DNA from: Amorphophallus konjac | Lineage: Eukaryota; Streptophyta; Magnoliopsida; Alismatales; Araceae | Direction of reading: 5' to 3' | NCBI GenBank assembly: GCA_022559845.1 | Contig: CM040117.1 | Span: forward strand, 78,901,731 to 78,965,730 | Length of the DNA: 64,000 bases | In this document: positions 11,607 through 23,740 of the stretch, piece by piece | How positions within the stretch are numbered: position 1 is the first letter of the stretch | Layout of the letters: each line of letters begins with the position of its first letter | Notes under the pieces: generated by a model | What the model saw: the letters and a program-made list of their open reading frames with translations, nothing else | The model's database searches: none | What the model was told of the DNA's origin: nothing | Translations under genes and position numbers: made by a program

Positions 11607-13579
11607 TGTAGATTTGTTTATTGTGTGTTCTACCCCGCTCCTTTAAACTAATACATGCTAATGCATGTATATGAAGCAGTCATAGAAGTATGAACAAGGG
11701 GGTAATGAATAAATGAACTAACCGTGATCGCCACCAAGGATTTAACAACGCCGAAAGGATGAAGAGATCAAAGGATGGCTCCGTGTACCTTGGAAAGAAA
11801 ACTTTACCGCGCTCAAGAGACGGGTGCGGGGAACTTTATAGATTCAAACCTTCTCGTTCTCCCAGCCGGCTAGAAGAAGAGGGCCTCATGTTGTGTTCAT
11901 GCTCTCCTGCAAAACAAAGCCACAAGACAAGAGAAAACCCATTAGAAAATCGAAGTACAGTATCAATCCCCTAGTGATAAAATAGGGGTAGAAATTGAGG
12001 GCAAACTCACCAAGGGGGAGATTTTTAACCCCTGTGGAAGGGTGGAAAAGATAGGTGTGTGTGTTGTGCATGCATGAGATTTGAAATCACGAGATTTGAT
12101 TGAGAGAATAGAGAGAAAACGATGATGCAAAATGGGGGAAAATGCATATGTAGCAGAAAGTGCAGTGTTTTGTGATGATTTGTGATTTTGAGAGGAAGGG
12201 AACTAAGAGAATAGACCATGAAATCAAGCCCAAAAAGATGCAATGGAAAGCCAATACTTCCCTGTTCAAGATGGGGTCGAAGTTGTGAGTTGGAGATGCA
12301 GCATGGCTTCATCCCGAACCAAGAAAGAGCCCCCCGTCACCACTACGAACTGGGCAATTTATATAGAGTTTTCAAAAAAAGCCTTATCTTCTTATCACGA
12401 TTCCCGAAGATATAGTCCAAGATAAATCAAGTTCTATAGATCAAACTTGATATAATACTAAGGACAAGAGATAGGAACAAACAAGACTCGATTTGGAGGA
12501 GTTTTCTAGAAGATATGGCTCTTGGAAGGAGGCCCCGTCGCTCAAAAAATAGAGTTTGAGTTGTACCAGGACACCTAAATCCAGAACTTTCGACCAAGAT
12601 TTCGAGAGATATAGCCAATGAAAATTCAAGCTCTACAAACCAAACTTAAGATAATATAAAGGGCAAGAGATAGAAACAAACGGGGATCAACTTGGATAAA
12701 AATCCCAAGAGATATGATCATTTGAAGCAGCCCCCGTCGGACAGAAAACTGATAGAGTCCAGCTCACGCTGGACTCTCGGGCGGCCTTAGCGGTCTATCG
12801 TAGGGCCGCTAGGGGATGGCAAACGGTCTAGGGGGTGACCGCAAGGCTCCAAGGGTGAAACAGGATGATTTCGGATAAGTTTCTAGAAAACGGTCTAGTG
12901 AATGACCACTTTTGTGGGCTAGCGGTCTAGCAAATGACCGCTAGCATGCTGGAGGAAAAATTCTGGGTAGACTTTGTACGACTTTGGAAATCAGATCATA
13001 TCTCGAAAACGGTGTAGAATTAATGAAAGTGGTAGAAGAAGAAATTGTAGGTAACTGAAAGATGAACAACTTTCATGAATAGAGCAAGATGGAAAGACAA
13101 TCAAAAGATGGAAAAAATGGAGAGAGAATAGAGAGAAAAAATTATGGGACACAGGTGAACCGCGCAGCCTACCAGAAAAATATGAATAACTTGAAATTAG
13201 TGCAGAAACGGCTAATGGGGTTGAAGAGGAAGTTGTAGCTCTTTAAAAGATGAACAACTTTGGTAAATGACACATTTTGAATAGAGGAGCGAAAGGGGAT
13301 GAAAAAGGGCAGTTTTCAAGACTACGCAATGGAAGTAGCCGAATGCTTGATGGAAAGTCAACCTATATGGGCCGCAAGCTGACTTGGAAGGCCGAAAGTT
13401 GATAAGATAAGCTCCAGGGCTCTAAGAAATCATGATATCTGAAGTTTAAAGGCTAGGGAATGATAAAAATAGGCTCAAAATCCATCCAAGGAAGGCTCCA
13501 AAATAATGGGTAAATCGGGACATCAAAAATGATGAATAAGAGAAATAACGCAACTTGTGGGCTAAAATGGGTGTCAACA
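11607..13579. mobile_element. Solo LTR with CACCC target duplication
   Basis: The segment begins TGTAGATTTG and ends GGGTGTCAACA. It is flanked by CACCC at 11602-11606 and at 13580-13584, the 5-bp duplication expected of LTR element insertion, and no PBS, polypurine tract or coding region lies inside. It sits inside the left LTR of D. Inside are a diverged direct repeat of about 190 bases (near 12430-12740) and GCGGTCTAG/GACCGC motifs at 12780-12960. A minus-strand TATA (near 12360) makes minus orientation more likely. Confidence 0.8.
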
Positions 13580-14582
13580 CACCCGAAGAACCACATCTCG
13601 CTAACTAGAAACTAAACCTCAAGTCACGAGAGTCACGTGTCACATAACGGGAGAACCTGCCCACTAGAAGCAAGGTCGAATGCGTCCACTGACGACTTAG
13701 TCCGCGCCTTGGGTGTCTCCCTACTCGTCCCAGGCGGAAACTGAGACACCGTACAAGTAACATAAGGACAAGGGTCTAGTCGGGGTCATGCTCGTCAGCA
13801 CTCGTCCAAAGTCCCTGACCACATGTGCACACACTGACTGACTGCGCTACATCTGGTTTTCCTCCCAGCCTAGACTCAAGCCGCCACAGTGGGAGGCCCT
13901 ACGGTAACCAGCCTAAAATCGTCTCTCCCGGGTCAAGCTCTCCGCCGCTCCCAAGCGGGTCGGCACATGCATGCCCAGGAAAGCTATGACTAGTGGGAAA
14001 ACCACTCGACGTAAGACTCTCAAAATAAACCACCGGAGTACTGACAGGCTACGCACAGGCCCGTCGCAAGTAACTCGGAACACGGGGTGGCACGCTGTCA
14101 CTAGACTTAGGACGACAAGCTAGACTCACTAATCCAACGGTCATGGAGTCACGCGACTCATCCTAAGGCCACTGTATAATACAACTCCATGCCATCAAAT
14201 TATCCTAGTCCTAGAGTCAAAAACCACGGTCATGAGAACTTATAAGGTGGCTCATAACTGCCGAGTTCATTCCCTCTTTAAGGGAAACTTAGAGAACCCC
14301 AGCCCCTGGCTGGGTCCCTGGGACTCACAGTTGTTGGCCATACCCATGGCCTGCACGGAAAACCATTTTCTGAAGAGGCTAATGTCATGCGGGGATAGCC
14401 CTCGGCACCTACACCGGCACACGGTGACTCGATCTGGCACACGAAGAAGCCCGGAACACACGGGGTCACTCAGACCCTCCAAACCACACGGGCGTGCTAA
14501 TAAAGATATAATGAATCCTTCGGACACCAAAAACACCATCATAGTCCTCACGGGGTGTCTGGGACATCCACGGGGCCAAAGG

Positions 14583-14865
14583 TCGACCAAAGGGGCTTGA
14601 CCGGGTCGACCGAAGGCCAAAATAGGCCAAAAGGTTGCATTTCAGTCGACTAGGCCCCTGGGTCGGTTGACCAACAGGCTGGATCGGTGGATTGGCCCAG
14701 TGGGTCGTCAACCGGTCCATGACCAGCTACCCCCCCTGACCTAGGTCTGTCGACCGGTCCGTCTAGGTCGGTCGACCGAACCAGGGCAGGCTGCCATGTC
14801 CATGGTGAACGTGCCATCGGTCGACCGAACTGCCCCTTTGGTCGACCGATTCTGGCGACGCACCT
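14583..14865 (-). repeat. GTCGACC motif array in left LTR of D
   Basis: About ten GGTCGACC, GTCGACCGA or GGTCGGTCGACC words in 280 bases. The matching block in the right LTR is at 21355-21615. Confidence 0.75.
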
Positions 14866-15988
14866 GCGGGAGGTCCACCGTGGGAGCTTAAACCACGCCC
14901 CACTCAACCTATTTAAGGGGAAAAACAAGGGGAAACCATTCTCCCATCGTGGCACACATCTCCAAGGTAGATACGTGTCGTCTTCTACCTTAGCAACTTG
15001 GTTGACGATGCCGCAACCAATCTACACAGGTCTCTAGATATCACAGATTCTTTCCACAACTGGGTCCTTCTCATAACATTCCAAACTCTCGGAGTCAACT
15101 AGGTCTCTTGTAGACATTATCATAGCTGACCACTTGGCTAGCCTCACCAACCGCTCACAGCTACCAACTGGGACCTACAATCATCTTTCGAAAATCACAT
15201 CTCTTGGACCATGATTCTATCCCGAGGACACAACTTTCAGCACAAGTCAAGCACCTTGCTTACCGACTCTAGACATCGCATCCTCGTCCTCTGACATGTT
15301 GTTCTTTAACAACCCCCAACTCGATCTAGCACCAAACACCTGACATTGCTCCCAATAGATGAACAGGGTACTCATCCGGCACATGTACCGTCATATTTCT
15401 TCAACTCTTTGTTCCATTGGTGCCACAAACCACAATGCTTCAAGCAATGGCACGGCAATCGACATGGCTCACACAGTCAAAACAATCTTACACCGAGGAA
15501 ACAACCTTCTCTCATTGGTCAGAAACCTCCAACACTCTACTAATTTTCTGGAATCCTTCCAATTCCTGCCATCATCATCATCTTGGGACCCGTGGGTTAT
15601 GGGCCCACCACGCTTCCGCTATGCAATCTGCATAACTCGTACAACTATCACAAACAACTCGGGGCTCGCCACCCCGACACTTCCCAACACGGTTGGCTAA
15701 CTCCAGAAAATAGGGTGAGGAAAGATCAATTACCTCAAACCCAGAGCACAAACTCTCTCTCTTGGTCTGGCAATCCTCCTACAACTCCATAGACTCCGAT
15801 CCACAGCGCATTAAAAATCACAAGACTAGCCACGAGTTCGTGCACACGTAGCCCAATTGGCACTCATCCTTCCATGATAGCGCCAACACACCCTTACACG
15901 CCAAGGGGAGAGCATGAATCCTCACAGACAGTCACACTGCCAGTGCATAGAACACCTCTTATAGGCCACCACCCCGCCAATAAGCCGA

Positions 15989-18371
15989 TGATGTGACACC
16001 ACCTTGGGGGTGATAGCCACTAGGCCAATGCTCCTTGGACCTGTGACTCGCAAGCAATCCAACGTTCCCGGCGATATCACTTAAGTGGACTCACCATCGT
16101 AACGCACACATGTGCCTGTGGGCAACCCGGTGATGATGGAGAGGGTCCGGGGCGGGACCTTGATGCTCCGGAGGATTTGTCTAGCTTGAGGCTAAACCCC
16201 TAAGGGCTCGGGATGCCCAATTTCATGGGCGGCCAGCACGCCAAGGGTGTGGGATGTAAGGGGTTGCTCTCGCCTCGCTCCGCGGTGGTCACTCGATGTA
16301 TGGAAAGTTGGAATGGGCACTCCCTCACCGCTGACAGAGCTAAGAAGCAATACTAATTAAGCAAGGAATGCCAGCAAAGAGAAGTGACCAGAAGCTCACC
16401 TGATCGGCGTGAATACACCGATCCCGGCCGGAGATGAGGGCGAGCGGGGAGGCGTGGGCTACCCGCACGCCGCGCCGATGACGCTTCAGTCGCTGACCTG
16501 CTAGTAAAAGCACTACGCCCTCGCAGAGGGGTTAGATTAAGGGTGAGGAACTATATTACAACTAAAATGTACCTCCACGTAGGGAGGGGCGGTCAGCCGG
16601 CCAAGTGGGGTGGGAGAAAACCTAAGCTAGAAGCCTCAAGGACGACGAACGTCGATTCTGCCAGCTCTCTCTAACAACTAGATAGGCAGTCACTATCGGT
16701 GCTGCCACGGGCTCTCCCAAACTTCTTTGTTGACGAAACCTCTGCCAAAATCTCTTGGATTGACCCAGGAAGACGTCAGAATTTTGGAGGAATTTCCTGA
16801 TGATGATGACGGTCGGGGCAGTGTCGGGACCAAGACGGCTTCACTCTGGAACATATAGTCCCTGGATCACTGCTGCTGGAGGGGAATGCCGTCACGAATG
16901 CTCCCGAGCTCCAAAGAGGATGAGACTAGAGCCATAACGTCCGTGGTCGAGTCCTCTTCGAACATAGACCCATGGGGGTGCCGACGGACATCGGAGTAGA
17001 TGGCGGAACCATGAATAGTATCTCGGTGTCAGATCAGTCCCAGAGGGAACTGATCTAGCGCACCCTAGGGAGAAAATTTGGAACTTACAGTTTTGGGATC
17101 CAAACGGGGCCCTACTTCTTGGTGATGGGAGAGGGTATGTAGGGGAAGTCTTCAGCCAAGCATTGCTCCAAGATCTTCAGGGTGCTGGTCGTGGCAGCCT
17201 CTGCCACCCACGGCTGGGTGTCTGTCAAGGAGGATCTACGCAGTCCGATGGTGAAGACTCCTCCAGCCAGCCACGAAATCAGAAGTTGGTGAGACTACCT
17301 CTGTTGCAAAGTAGACTGGACGACGCTTCCATCGATACCTCTTGTGCTCCCAGGGGTGCCAGGACGCGGATGTGGCAGCCTCTGCAAGTGGGTGCTCCTC
17401 TGCTGCCTGTGAACTGAGGTAGGGTCTACAACTTGCCGATGGGAAATGGAGTAGGAGGGGGGCGAAATGGGGGTGGATGAGTGTGGGGCAAACCCTGGCT
17501 GTGAGGGGGTCTGAGAGGGGGTGATCTAAGGTGAGGGAGTGGCAGAATGGGGGCTGGAGGGAGGTCTAGCAGGTGGAGGAAGGGGAAGCTGTGAATTTGG
17601 TGTTGGGAGGGAGATAGGGAAGGAGTATTTGAAAATGGGTTTAAGGGTAGGATTAATTTTTGGTCTTGGGGATGGGAAGAGGTGTGTGGGGAAGGGAAAG
17701 GGGGGCTTGGGAAGATGGGATTCTCCCCTTGGGAGATGAGAGGGGTGCTTGGGAAGGGGAGTGGGTGGTTGGTGGTTGGAGGGTGGAGTGGGGAGTGGTG
17801 AAAGATACCTTGGGGTTGGGGAGGAGTGAAGAGGGGTTGTGGGGAGTTGGGGAGGCTCTTGAATGAGAGGAGAGGAGTTAGTAAGTAGGTGGGAGAGGGA
17901 AGAGGGAGAGAGGGGTGCAACCCCTTTGATGAGAGAGAGAAAGAGAAATTAAGAGAGATGTAGAGAAGAGAGGAAATGCAAGGGAAATTTTCTATTTCAA
18001 TATTCATCCAAAAGTTCAACATATGAGAAGGGTGTGGGCCCATTTATAGGCTTACATAACGCCTTATGACCAAACTAGCCCTAACTCTTTAGACAAATGA
18101 CTAGACAAGTCCAAGGGGGGTGCCCCTGGCCTTAGCTCACTAGTTGGGCCCATTAGACTACTTAATTAACCACATGACTCAAGACTTAGGTAAATGACCC
18201 TTATACCTAGGTACTGGACTCAAATAAAATGAAAATTACATGGTTTATGACTCAAATAAAATATAAAAATTACATGGATTGACTCAAAAAAGTGTGAAGA
18301 ACACAATGGTGCATGCCAACGATCCATCAGAGCTTTTGAAAAATGCGGAGGGGCAAGGGATGCCCCCATCA
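15989..18371 (-). mobile_element. Solo LTR related to the chromovirus LTR
   Basis: Reading the minus strand, it starts TGATGGGGGCATCCC and ends GTGTCACATCA, close to the chromovirus LTR (TGATGAGGGCATC ... TGCCACATCA), and its length (2383) is close to 2329/2331. The promoter block CCTATAAATGGGCCCA (18041-18050 region) matches CTATATATAGGCCCA of that LTR, and the hairpin at 16402-16423 matches the one at 28577. Flanks GCCGA and GTCGG may be a decayed target duplication. The long CT/GA-rich open frame within it (17426-18043) is leader sequence, not a gene. Confidence 0.8.
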
Positions 18372-19835
18372 GTCGGGCACTTCCCATACGGACTCCTTGG
18401 CATACACGAGGAGACCAATCAATCTAAACATGCGACGCAAGGCGACGGAATTTAACTAAAACACAATTCTCTCCAACAAAGGAGACACCAACATACCTCC
18501 TACGAAGCGGGAGGTCTCCACGCTTGACCTGACCTCAAATCTCACGCATGCTGGGAGCCTCGCCTACTAGCACCAAGAAAAACTATTGCTACCATCAGGG
18601 TAGCTCTTCCGAAAACACTCTCTAAGTGTCCCGTCGGACCACACTGGTAGCATCTCCCGGCACATCATTACAGTTTCCCAAATTGTAATTCACCTCGCCT
18701 CGAGCACTGACTTTGCTGATCGCCAGCCACACTCTGCCACATTAGTTGAGCTAGTTGCTGCCATACGCTCCCTTCCTATGCCTGTCCTTGATCCCGGAGC
18801 CATTAACACATCAAAACACTTACCAAGGAGTGAAGAAATCACTAAAGACGCCAAGCTCGAAGGCTGGTACACTAACAATCTTAGGACATTATTCCCTTAA
18901 ATCTATCCTTACTGATACTGACCCATTCTCAATCCTCGAGTCCTCAAAATATCCACCTCCAAAGCTGCTGTCACACAGACTACCATGCCATAAGCCACAA
19001 CACGAACCATGATCGACACCTGCCGAAGCTTATCCTTAAGTCCCAAACATACTGCTGAACCTTCACATCTCAACTGCCACCTCGCATAGCACATCCAATG
19101 TGGTTCACAATGGCCCCAAATTTCCACAATCTAGGCCACGAACCAAGCCACTGTCATACTATCTCAAATCAGATCCAGAACTAACATAACCCATATACGC
19201 GCAAATGTGCAGGACTTAAAACACACTTGAACATCTCTACCTAATCTTGCCTCAAAATCTGTAAGAATAATCGAGATTGGCACGTCATCCCCTACACCAC
19301 AGAGCATGACAAGAATGTTAGGCTCGATAGCCAACAGCTTACCAGGATGATCCTCCACTGGTCCGAGCATTCCCTCGATCACGACATCCGCTCTACCACC
19401 TCAAATCACGACCTTGATGCCTCAGGGGCTAGCTGAACCTCAAACTTGGTGGCCAAAATGACACTAACTTCCCCGAAGCACACTCACGGCCACCTAGCCA
19501 CAAACTATTCTTGCAAGCAATGGGCCTCGTCACTGATACCTCTGAGGCTACAACACAAGCTTGCATCTATCGACAAAACTTTGCCCAACTCAGCACAACC
19601 GGGGCCACCACCACTGGGGAATGTAACTTCTTATATCTTACTCCCCAGGCCCCGTCGGCACTCTGACAATGACCGAAACCGCCTTCACAGTGCCAACTCC
19701 GCGCACTCTAGCTATCACGTGAGAGGCAATGCGGTAAATAAACACAAAACCCTATGCCAGCTGCTGACTGTACTAGACCATATGGATTTTGGAACACTAC
19801 ATTTATCTCAAATTCTCATGTACGTCCACAACCAC

Positions 19836-19847
19836 ACTCTGATACCA
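19836..19847 (-). other. Element D primer-binding site
   Basis: Reads ACTCTGATACCA, one base from the complement of the iMet-tRNA PBS, two bases inside the right LTR that starts at 19850. Confidence 0.8.
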
Positions 19848-19849
19848 AC

Positions 19850-22408
19850 TGTAACGACCGAGGATTCGGATACCAGGAATTACCTGATACCATTCGAATC
19901 ATGGCCCGCCACCCATGAGTCGGAAGGCTCGAAAGGGTTATTTAGGTGTGTGGAGGTACATTGAAATTTAAAATAATACATGCAACAACTATATAATTAA
20001 TTGTTTAAATAACAAGAAATAAAATTACATTTTCAATTAAAGAACTAACTATAGAGTCTAGTCCAACAAAGTATAGTCCACAGGGAAAAGAATGTACTCA
20101 AATGCCAGGTTTGCCCCCAGCACTGGCAAGCTGGCAACTATGAACCTCAGTGCTGCACCTTTGAATCTCGAGGAGGAACTGCAACACCTGAAAAGAAAGG
20201 GGTAGGCCTCATCTCATTGGCTCAGTAGGGGTCCCGCGGATCCCCACCACTAAACAAAGGTGGTAAACAACAACAATAACAACAGTAATAGTAGCGAGCA
20301 TAACTATAACTAAAATAAAAGGGGGGGACAGAAGCATAGCTCTCTAAGCTACTCCTAACTGCATAGAAAGGAAACCCCGATCTGGTAGTCGGGACCGCCG
20401 AACCATCGGTAAAACTATGGCTACGCTACTGAAGGGAAAACCATGACATCCTTGTCGTGAAGGCCCGTGCTCACAGACAAAGGCCCAACTAAGACCCCGT
20501 GGTCTGAGGGTACAATCATGATCTCGCTGTCGTGAACTGTACACTATCTACGGGTGAAACCTCGGTAACCCTACCAGGAACTCTAGACCTCTACATGCCG
20601 TCAGGCCCTCTAGATGGTTGTCCTCCTGGCCCAGACTCAAGCCGCCACAGTGGGAGGCCCTAAGGTAATGAGCCTAAAACTGTCTCTCTCGGGTCAATCT
20701 CTCTGCCGCTCCCAAGCGGGTCGGCACATGCGTGCCCAGGAAAGCTATGACTAGTGGGAAAGCCACTTGATGTAAGATGCTCAAAAGAAACCAATGGAGT
20801 ACTGACAGGCTACGTACATGCCCATCGCAAGTAACTCGGAACATGGGGTGGCATGGTGCCACCAGACTTAGGACAACTAGCTAGACTCTCTAATCTAACG
20901 GCCATAGAGTCACGCGACTCATCCCAAGGCCATTGTACAATATAGCTCCATGTCGTCAAATTACCCTAGTCTTAAAGTCAAAAACTGCGGTCACGAGAAC
21001 TTATAAGGCAACTCATAACCGTCGAGTTCATTCCCTCTCTAATGGAAACTAAGAGGACCCCAACCCCTGGTTGGGTCCCTAGGACTCACGGTCGTTTTCC
21101 ATACCCATGGCCCACACAGAAAAGCATTTTCTGAAGAAGCTAACGTTGTGTGGGGATAGCCCTTCACACCTACACCGGCACACAGTGACTCGATCTGGCA
21201 CACGAAGAAGCTCGGAACACACGGGGTCACCCGGACCCTCTAAACCACACGGGCATGCTAATCGAGATATAATGAATCCTCCGAATATCAAAAACATAGT
21301 CACGGTACCCACGGGGTGTCCGGGACATCCACGGGGCCAAAGGTCAACGAAAGGGTCTCGACCGAGTCGACCGAAGGTCAAAACAGGCGAAAAGGTTGCA
21401 TTTCGGTAGACCAGGCCCCTAGGTCGGTCGACCAACAGGCTGGATCGGTCGACCGGCCCAGTGGGTCGGTCGACCGGTTTCATGATCAGTCACACCCCCT
21501 GACCTTGGTTGGTCGACCAGTCCATCTGGGTCGGTCGACCGAACCAGGGCAGGCTGCCCTGTCCGTGGCGAACGTGCCATCGTTCGACCGAACTGCACCT
21601 TCGGTTGATCGATTCCTGCGATGCACCTGCGGGAGCTCCACCATGGGAGCTTAAACCACTCCCCACTCAACCCATTTGAGGGGGAAAACAAGGGAAAACC
21701 CTTCCCCATCCTCCTTAGCATCGGGAGGTCCCATTCAAACCATAAAAAGTCACCGAATCAGTAAAATCATCTCTCACCCCAAAAACATGAAAATTCACCC
21801 CAGCATGGAAAGAAGACCACTCTCGGCCTCACCTCGGCCTATAAATTAGAGGAAAATGGAATGCATGAGCTAGGGATCCATCCCCCTACCTCCACCGACG
21901 ATTTCCTACGTCGAGGATGCCAGCTCCATGCGAAATCACCTCTTGAATCGCTGCTGGGTTCTCGAATCCATGAATGGGCTTCACCGCACCACCGCACCAC
22001 CGCCCCATTCCTCGCTCCATCGTCGCTACTCCTCGCCCCTCGTGCCTCACTGCCTTACCCACGCCATCCTTTGTCGGCCGCCCGCAGAAGGGAGGGAGAG
22101 AAGGAGAGAAACGAGAGAAGAGAGGGAGAGAATGATAAGAGGGGTGGGGGGTTTTCTTTAAATAGAAAATAATTTGGGATTTTAAAAATTCAAAAAATAT
22201 AAAAATGGAGAAAAATTATCCCCACGATCCTCAAAAAATGCACAACAGGCCTGCAACATCCGAGAGCTTGAAAACACGTCGGTTCACCCTACACGGGGAT
22301 CCGAAGGCTCGATAGCCAAAAATCTGATTAAATTTCAAACTCGATCTGGGAGCCACGAAAGCGCTTTGAAACTCACAGATTCTGATCTGAAAAATCTAGG
22401 GCGTTACA
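19850..22408 (-). repeat. Element D, right (5') LTR
   Basis: Starts TGTAACGACCG beside the PBS and ends GGGCGTTACA. On the minus strand a TATTTAAAG promoter block (22156-22164) is followed by a CT-rich leader, and the GTCGACC array (21355-21615) lies downstream of it, so it is in the transcribed part. The right-hand flank (CATTG) does not match the left flank of D (CAGTC), so this pair of LTRs may not be one undisturbed insertion. Confidence 0.8.
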
Positions 22409-22533
22409 CATTGTGATTTGAAGCCATAAAACATACTCCTTTGTGAAAGGTGAGAGGTATCTATTTTCTTCTTTTGGTTTGGGGGAAGCACCATTTTTCT
22501 TAACTGCTAGTGTTATATGTGTTTTCATGGCAG
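22409..22533 (+). other. Host intron remnant upstream of the ARGONAUTE exon
   Basis: T-rich sequence ending in a good splice acceptor (TTTTCATGGCAG). It belongs to neither flanking element. Confidence 0.55.
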
Positions 22534-22655
22534 GGGATCTGAAGCGAATATGTGAGAAAGATCTGGGCTTAGTTTCACAATGCTGCTTAACCAAGCATGT
22601 GTTCTGGATGAGTAAACAGTATCATGCTAATGTTGCTCTCAAGATCAATGTTAAG
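22534..22655 (+). CDS. ARGONAUTE exon fragment (AGO1/AGO10 type), MID-PIWI boundary
   Basis: A 122-base open exon bounded by acceptor GGCAG and donor AAG|GTTAGT. With the first base of a Gly codon supplied by the preceding exon, it encodes 41 residues, including [23 protein letters not shown] and ALKINVK. This is the highly conserved AGO1/AGO10-type segment where MID meets PIWI, in the protein that binds small RNAs and slices targets. By alignment from memory to human AGO2, residues K4, Q16, K37 and K41 correspond to K533, Q545, K566 and K570 of the 5'-phosphate pocket, and all are kept. There is no stop or frameshift. Unusual residues are EKD, FWM and QYHAN, where plant AGO1 has ET(D/E), FKM and QY(L/M)AN. 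Neighbouring exons are not in the window: element D lies 125 bases upstream and element B 28 bases downstream. It may be one exon of a gene with retrotransposon-filled introns, or a dead fragment. Confidence 0.8.
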
Positions 22656-23168
22656 GTTAGTATGTACTATATTTGGTCTTGAGTGTTTGGTGTCCAATTG
22701 GATCTAGAGCGGGGGTGAATATATCCTTTTAGAAAACTATACCCAATTTAAAATCAATCTGACCACTTAATGAAATGCGGAGTAATGGAACACTAATATT
22801 CCTTAATAGGATATGCTAAACCAAAATGAGATAATACTTCACAAAAGATAATGACAGCTCACAGTATAAAGATGGCTCACACCGATCCTGGATCAAACAC
22901 TCAGTGGGTGTGTGTGTGATCACAGTGCTGAGAACGCAGGAGCTCAAAAACTGTCCCTATACAGGACAACAAGCAAACACTTGAGTGTGTGTGTGCAATG
23001 ATCAACTCAGAGTGTATGTGCAGTGTGCGAACATATCAGAATGTGTGTGAATCAGAAACACACCAGTCCCTGTGAATGGAGATAGAAGAAAGGGATCAAA
23101 CCACAAGGGCAAACCATTGCACAATATTTTTAAGGTGGTTCGGTTGCAAATCGACAACCTACGTCCAC

Positions 23169-23276
23169 CCCTCACAAAACCTGGTGAGGCTTCACTGCTG
23201 ACTAACAGCTTGACACGAGGACATAGTCCTCAAAACACATGCTGACGCACAGTTGAAACTTGAGGAACAAATCCTC
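23169..23276 (-). other. Hairpins in LTR B leader
   Basis: Arms CCTCAC/GTGAGG (23169-23188), GAGGAC/GTCCTC (23217-23231) and GAGGA/TCCTC (23262-23276). This is a reduced version of the arrays in E, G and H. Confidence 0.65.
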
Positions 23277-23730
23277 GAACACACGCTGACCCATAGCTTG
23301 AAGGAGATGCAACCCCGGATACAGCTGACCCACAGCTTAACCCGATCCCTGAACTAGGGTATCAGAAACACACACAAAAATGAAGTTGCGACTGTAGAAA
23401 ACAAAGGATGGAAAACAGAAAAAATGTAGCTCAAATGAGTAATGTGGCTTTGGACTTGATCCACAAGCCTTTCTCTGGTCAGATCTGGACTGATTCCTTG
23501 TTGGTTACTCTCACTCTCTCTCTCCTCTCGAGCTTAGATATGGAGTTCTGGTGCTTCTCTAGAAGGGGGCTCTCTGATCTTCACTTCACTTCTCTCTTTT
23601 CTTTTCTTAGGTTCTCTCTCCGATCAGGCTCTCAGCCTCTCTCTGATCTATTCAAAAATCTTCTACTTAGCTCACTCTTGCAGCTCTCGCAGCCCCTAGC
23701 AGCCAATTCTTTCGCAAGGAGGTTGGGTGG

Positions 23731-23740
23731 TATTTATAGA
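23731..23740 (-). promoter_or_regulatory. TATA box of LTR B
   Basis: Minus strand reads TCTATAAATA, between the U3 motif array and the leader hairpins. Confidence 0.6.

Larger units (their letters stand above)
10821..14945 (-). repeat. Element D, left LTR (interrupted, 3'-truncated on this strand)
   Basis: Starts TATAACGACCC, against TGTAACGACCG in the right LTR, and follows the right LTR closely, including the GTCGACC array at 14583-14865. It is interrupted by a solo LTR at 11607-13579. Homology to the right LTR stops at about 14945, and internal sequence equivalent to element C position 55450 follows. A deletion has therefore removed the LTR end, the polypurine tract and about 1.1 kb of inner DNA. 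Confidence 0.7.
14946..19849 (-). mobile_element. Element D internal region, non-coding
   Basis: Lies between the two D LTRs and contains no gag or pol. Stretches match the inner region of element C, such as the shared GTGGGTTATGGGCCCACC near 15590 and 55975, so D and C are members of one non-autonomous family with a conserved non-coding interior, comparable to large retrotransposon derivatives (LARDs). A 2.4-kb solo LTR (15989-18371) interrupts it. Open frames here are short and not conserved between D and C. Confidence 0.65.

Noticed and set aside
17426..18043. 205-residue Pro/Ser-rich open frame (minus)
   Set aside because: It lies in the CT-rich leader of a solo LTR related to the chromovirus LTR. 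Composition explains the lack of stops and no domain is visible.
10821..22408. D as one clean full-length insertion
   Set aside because: The flanks CAGTC and CATTG do not match, and the left LTR lacks its inner end, so rearrangement or recombination between copies is likely.
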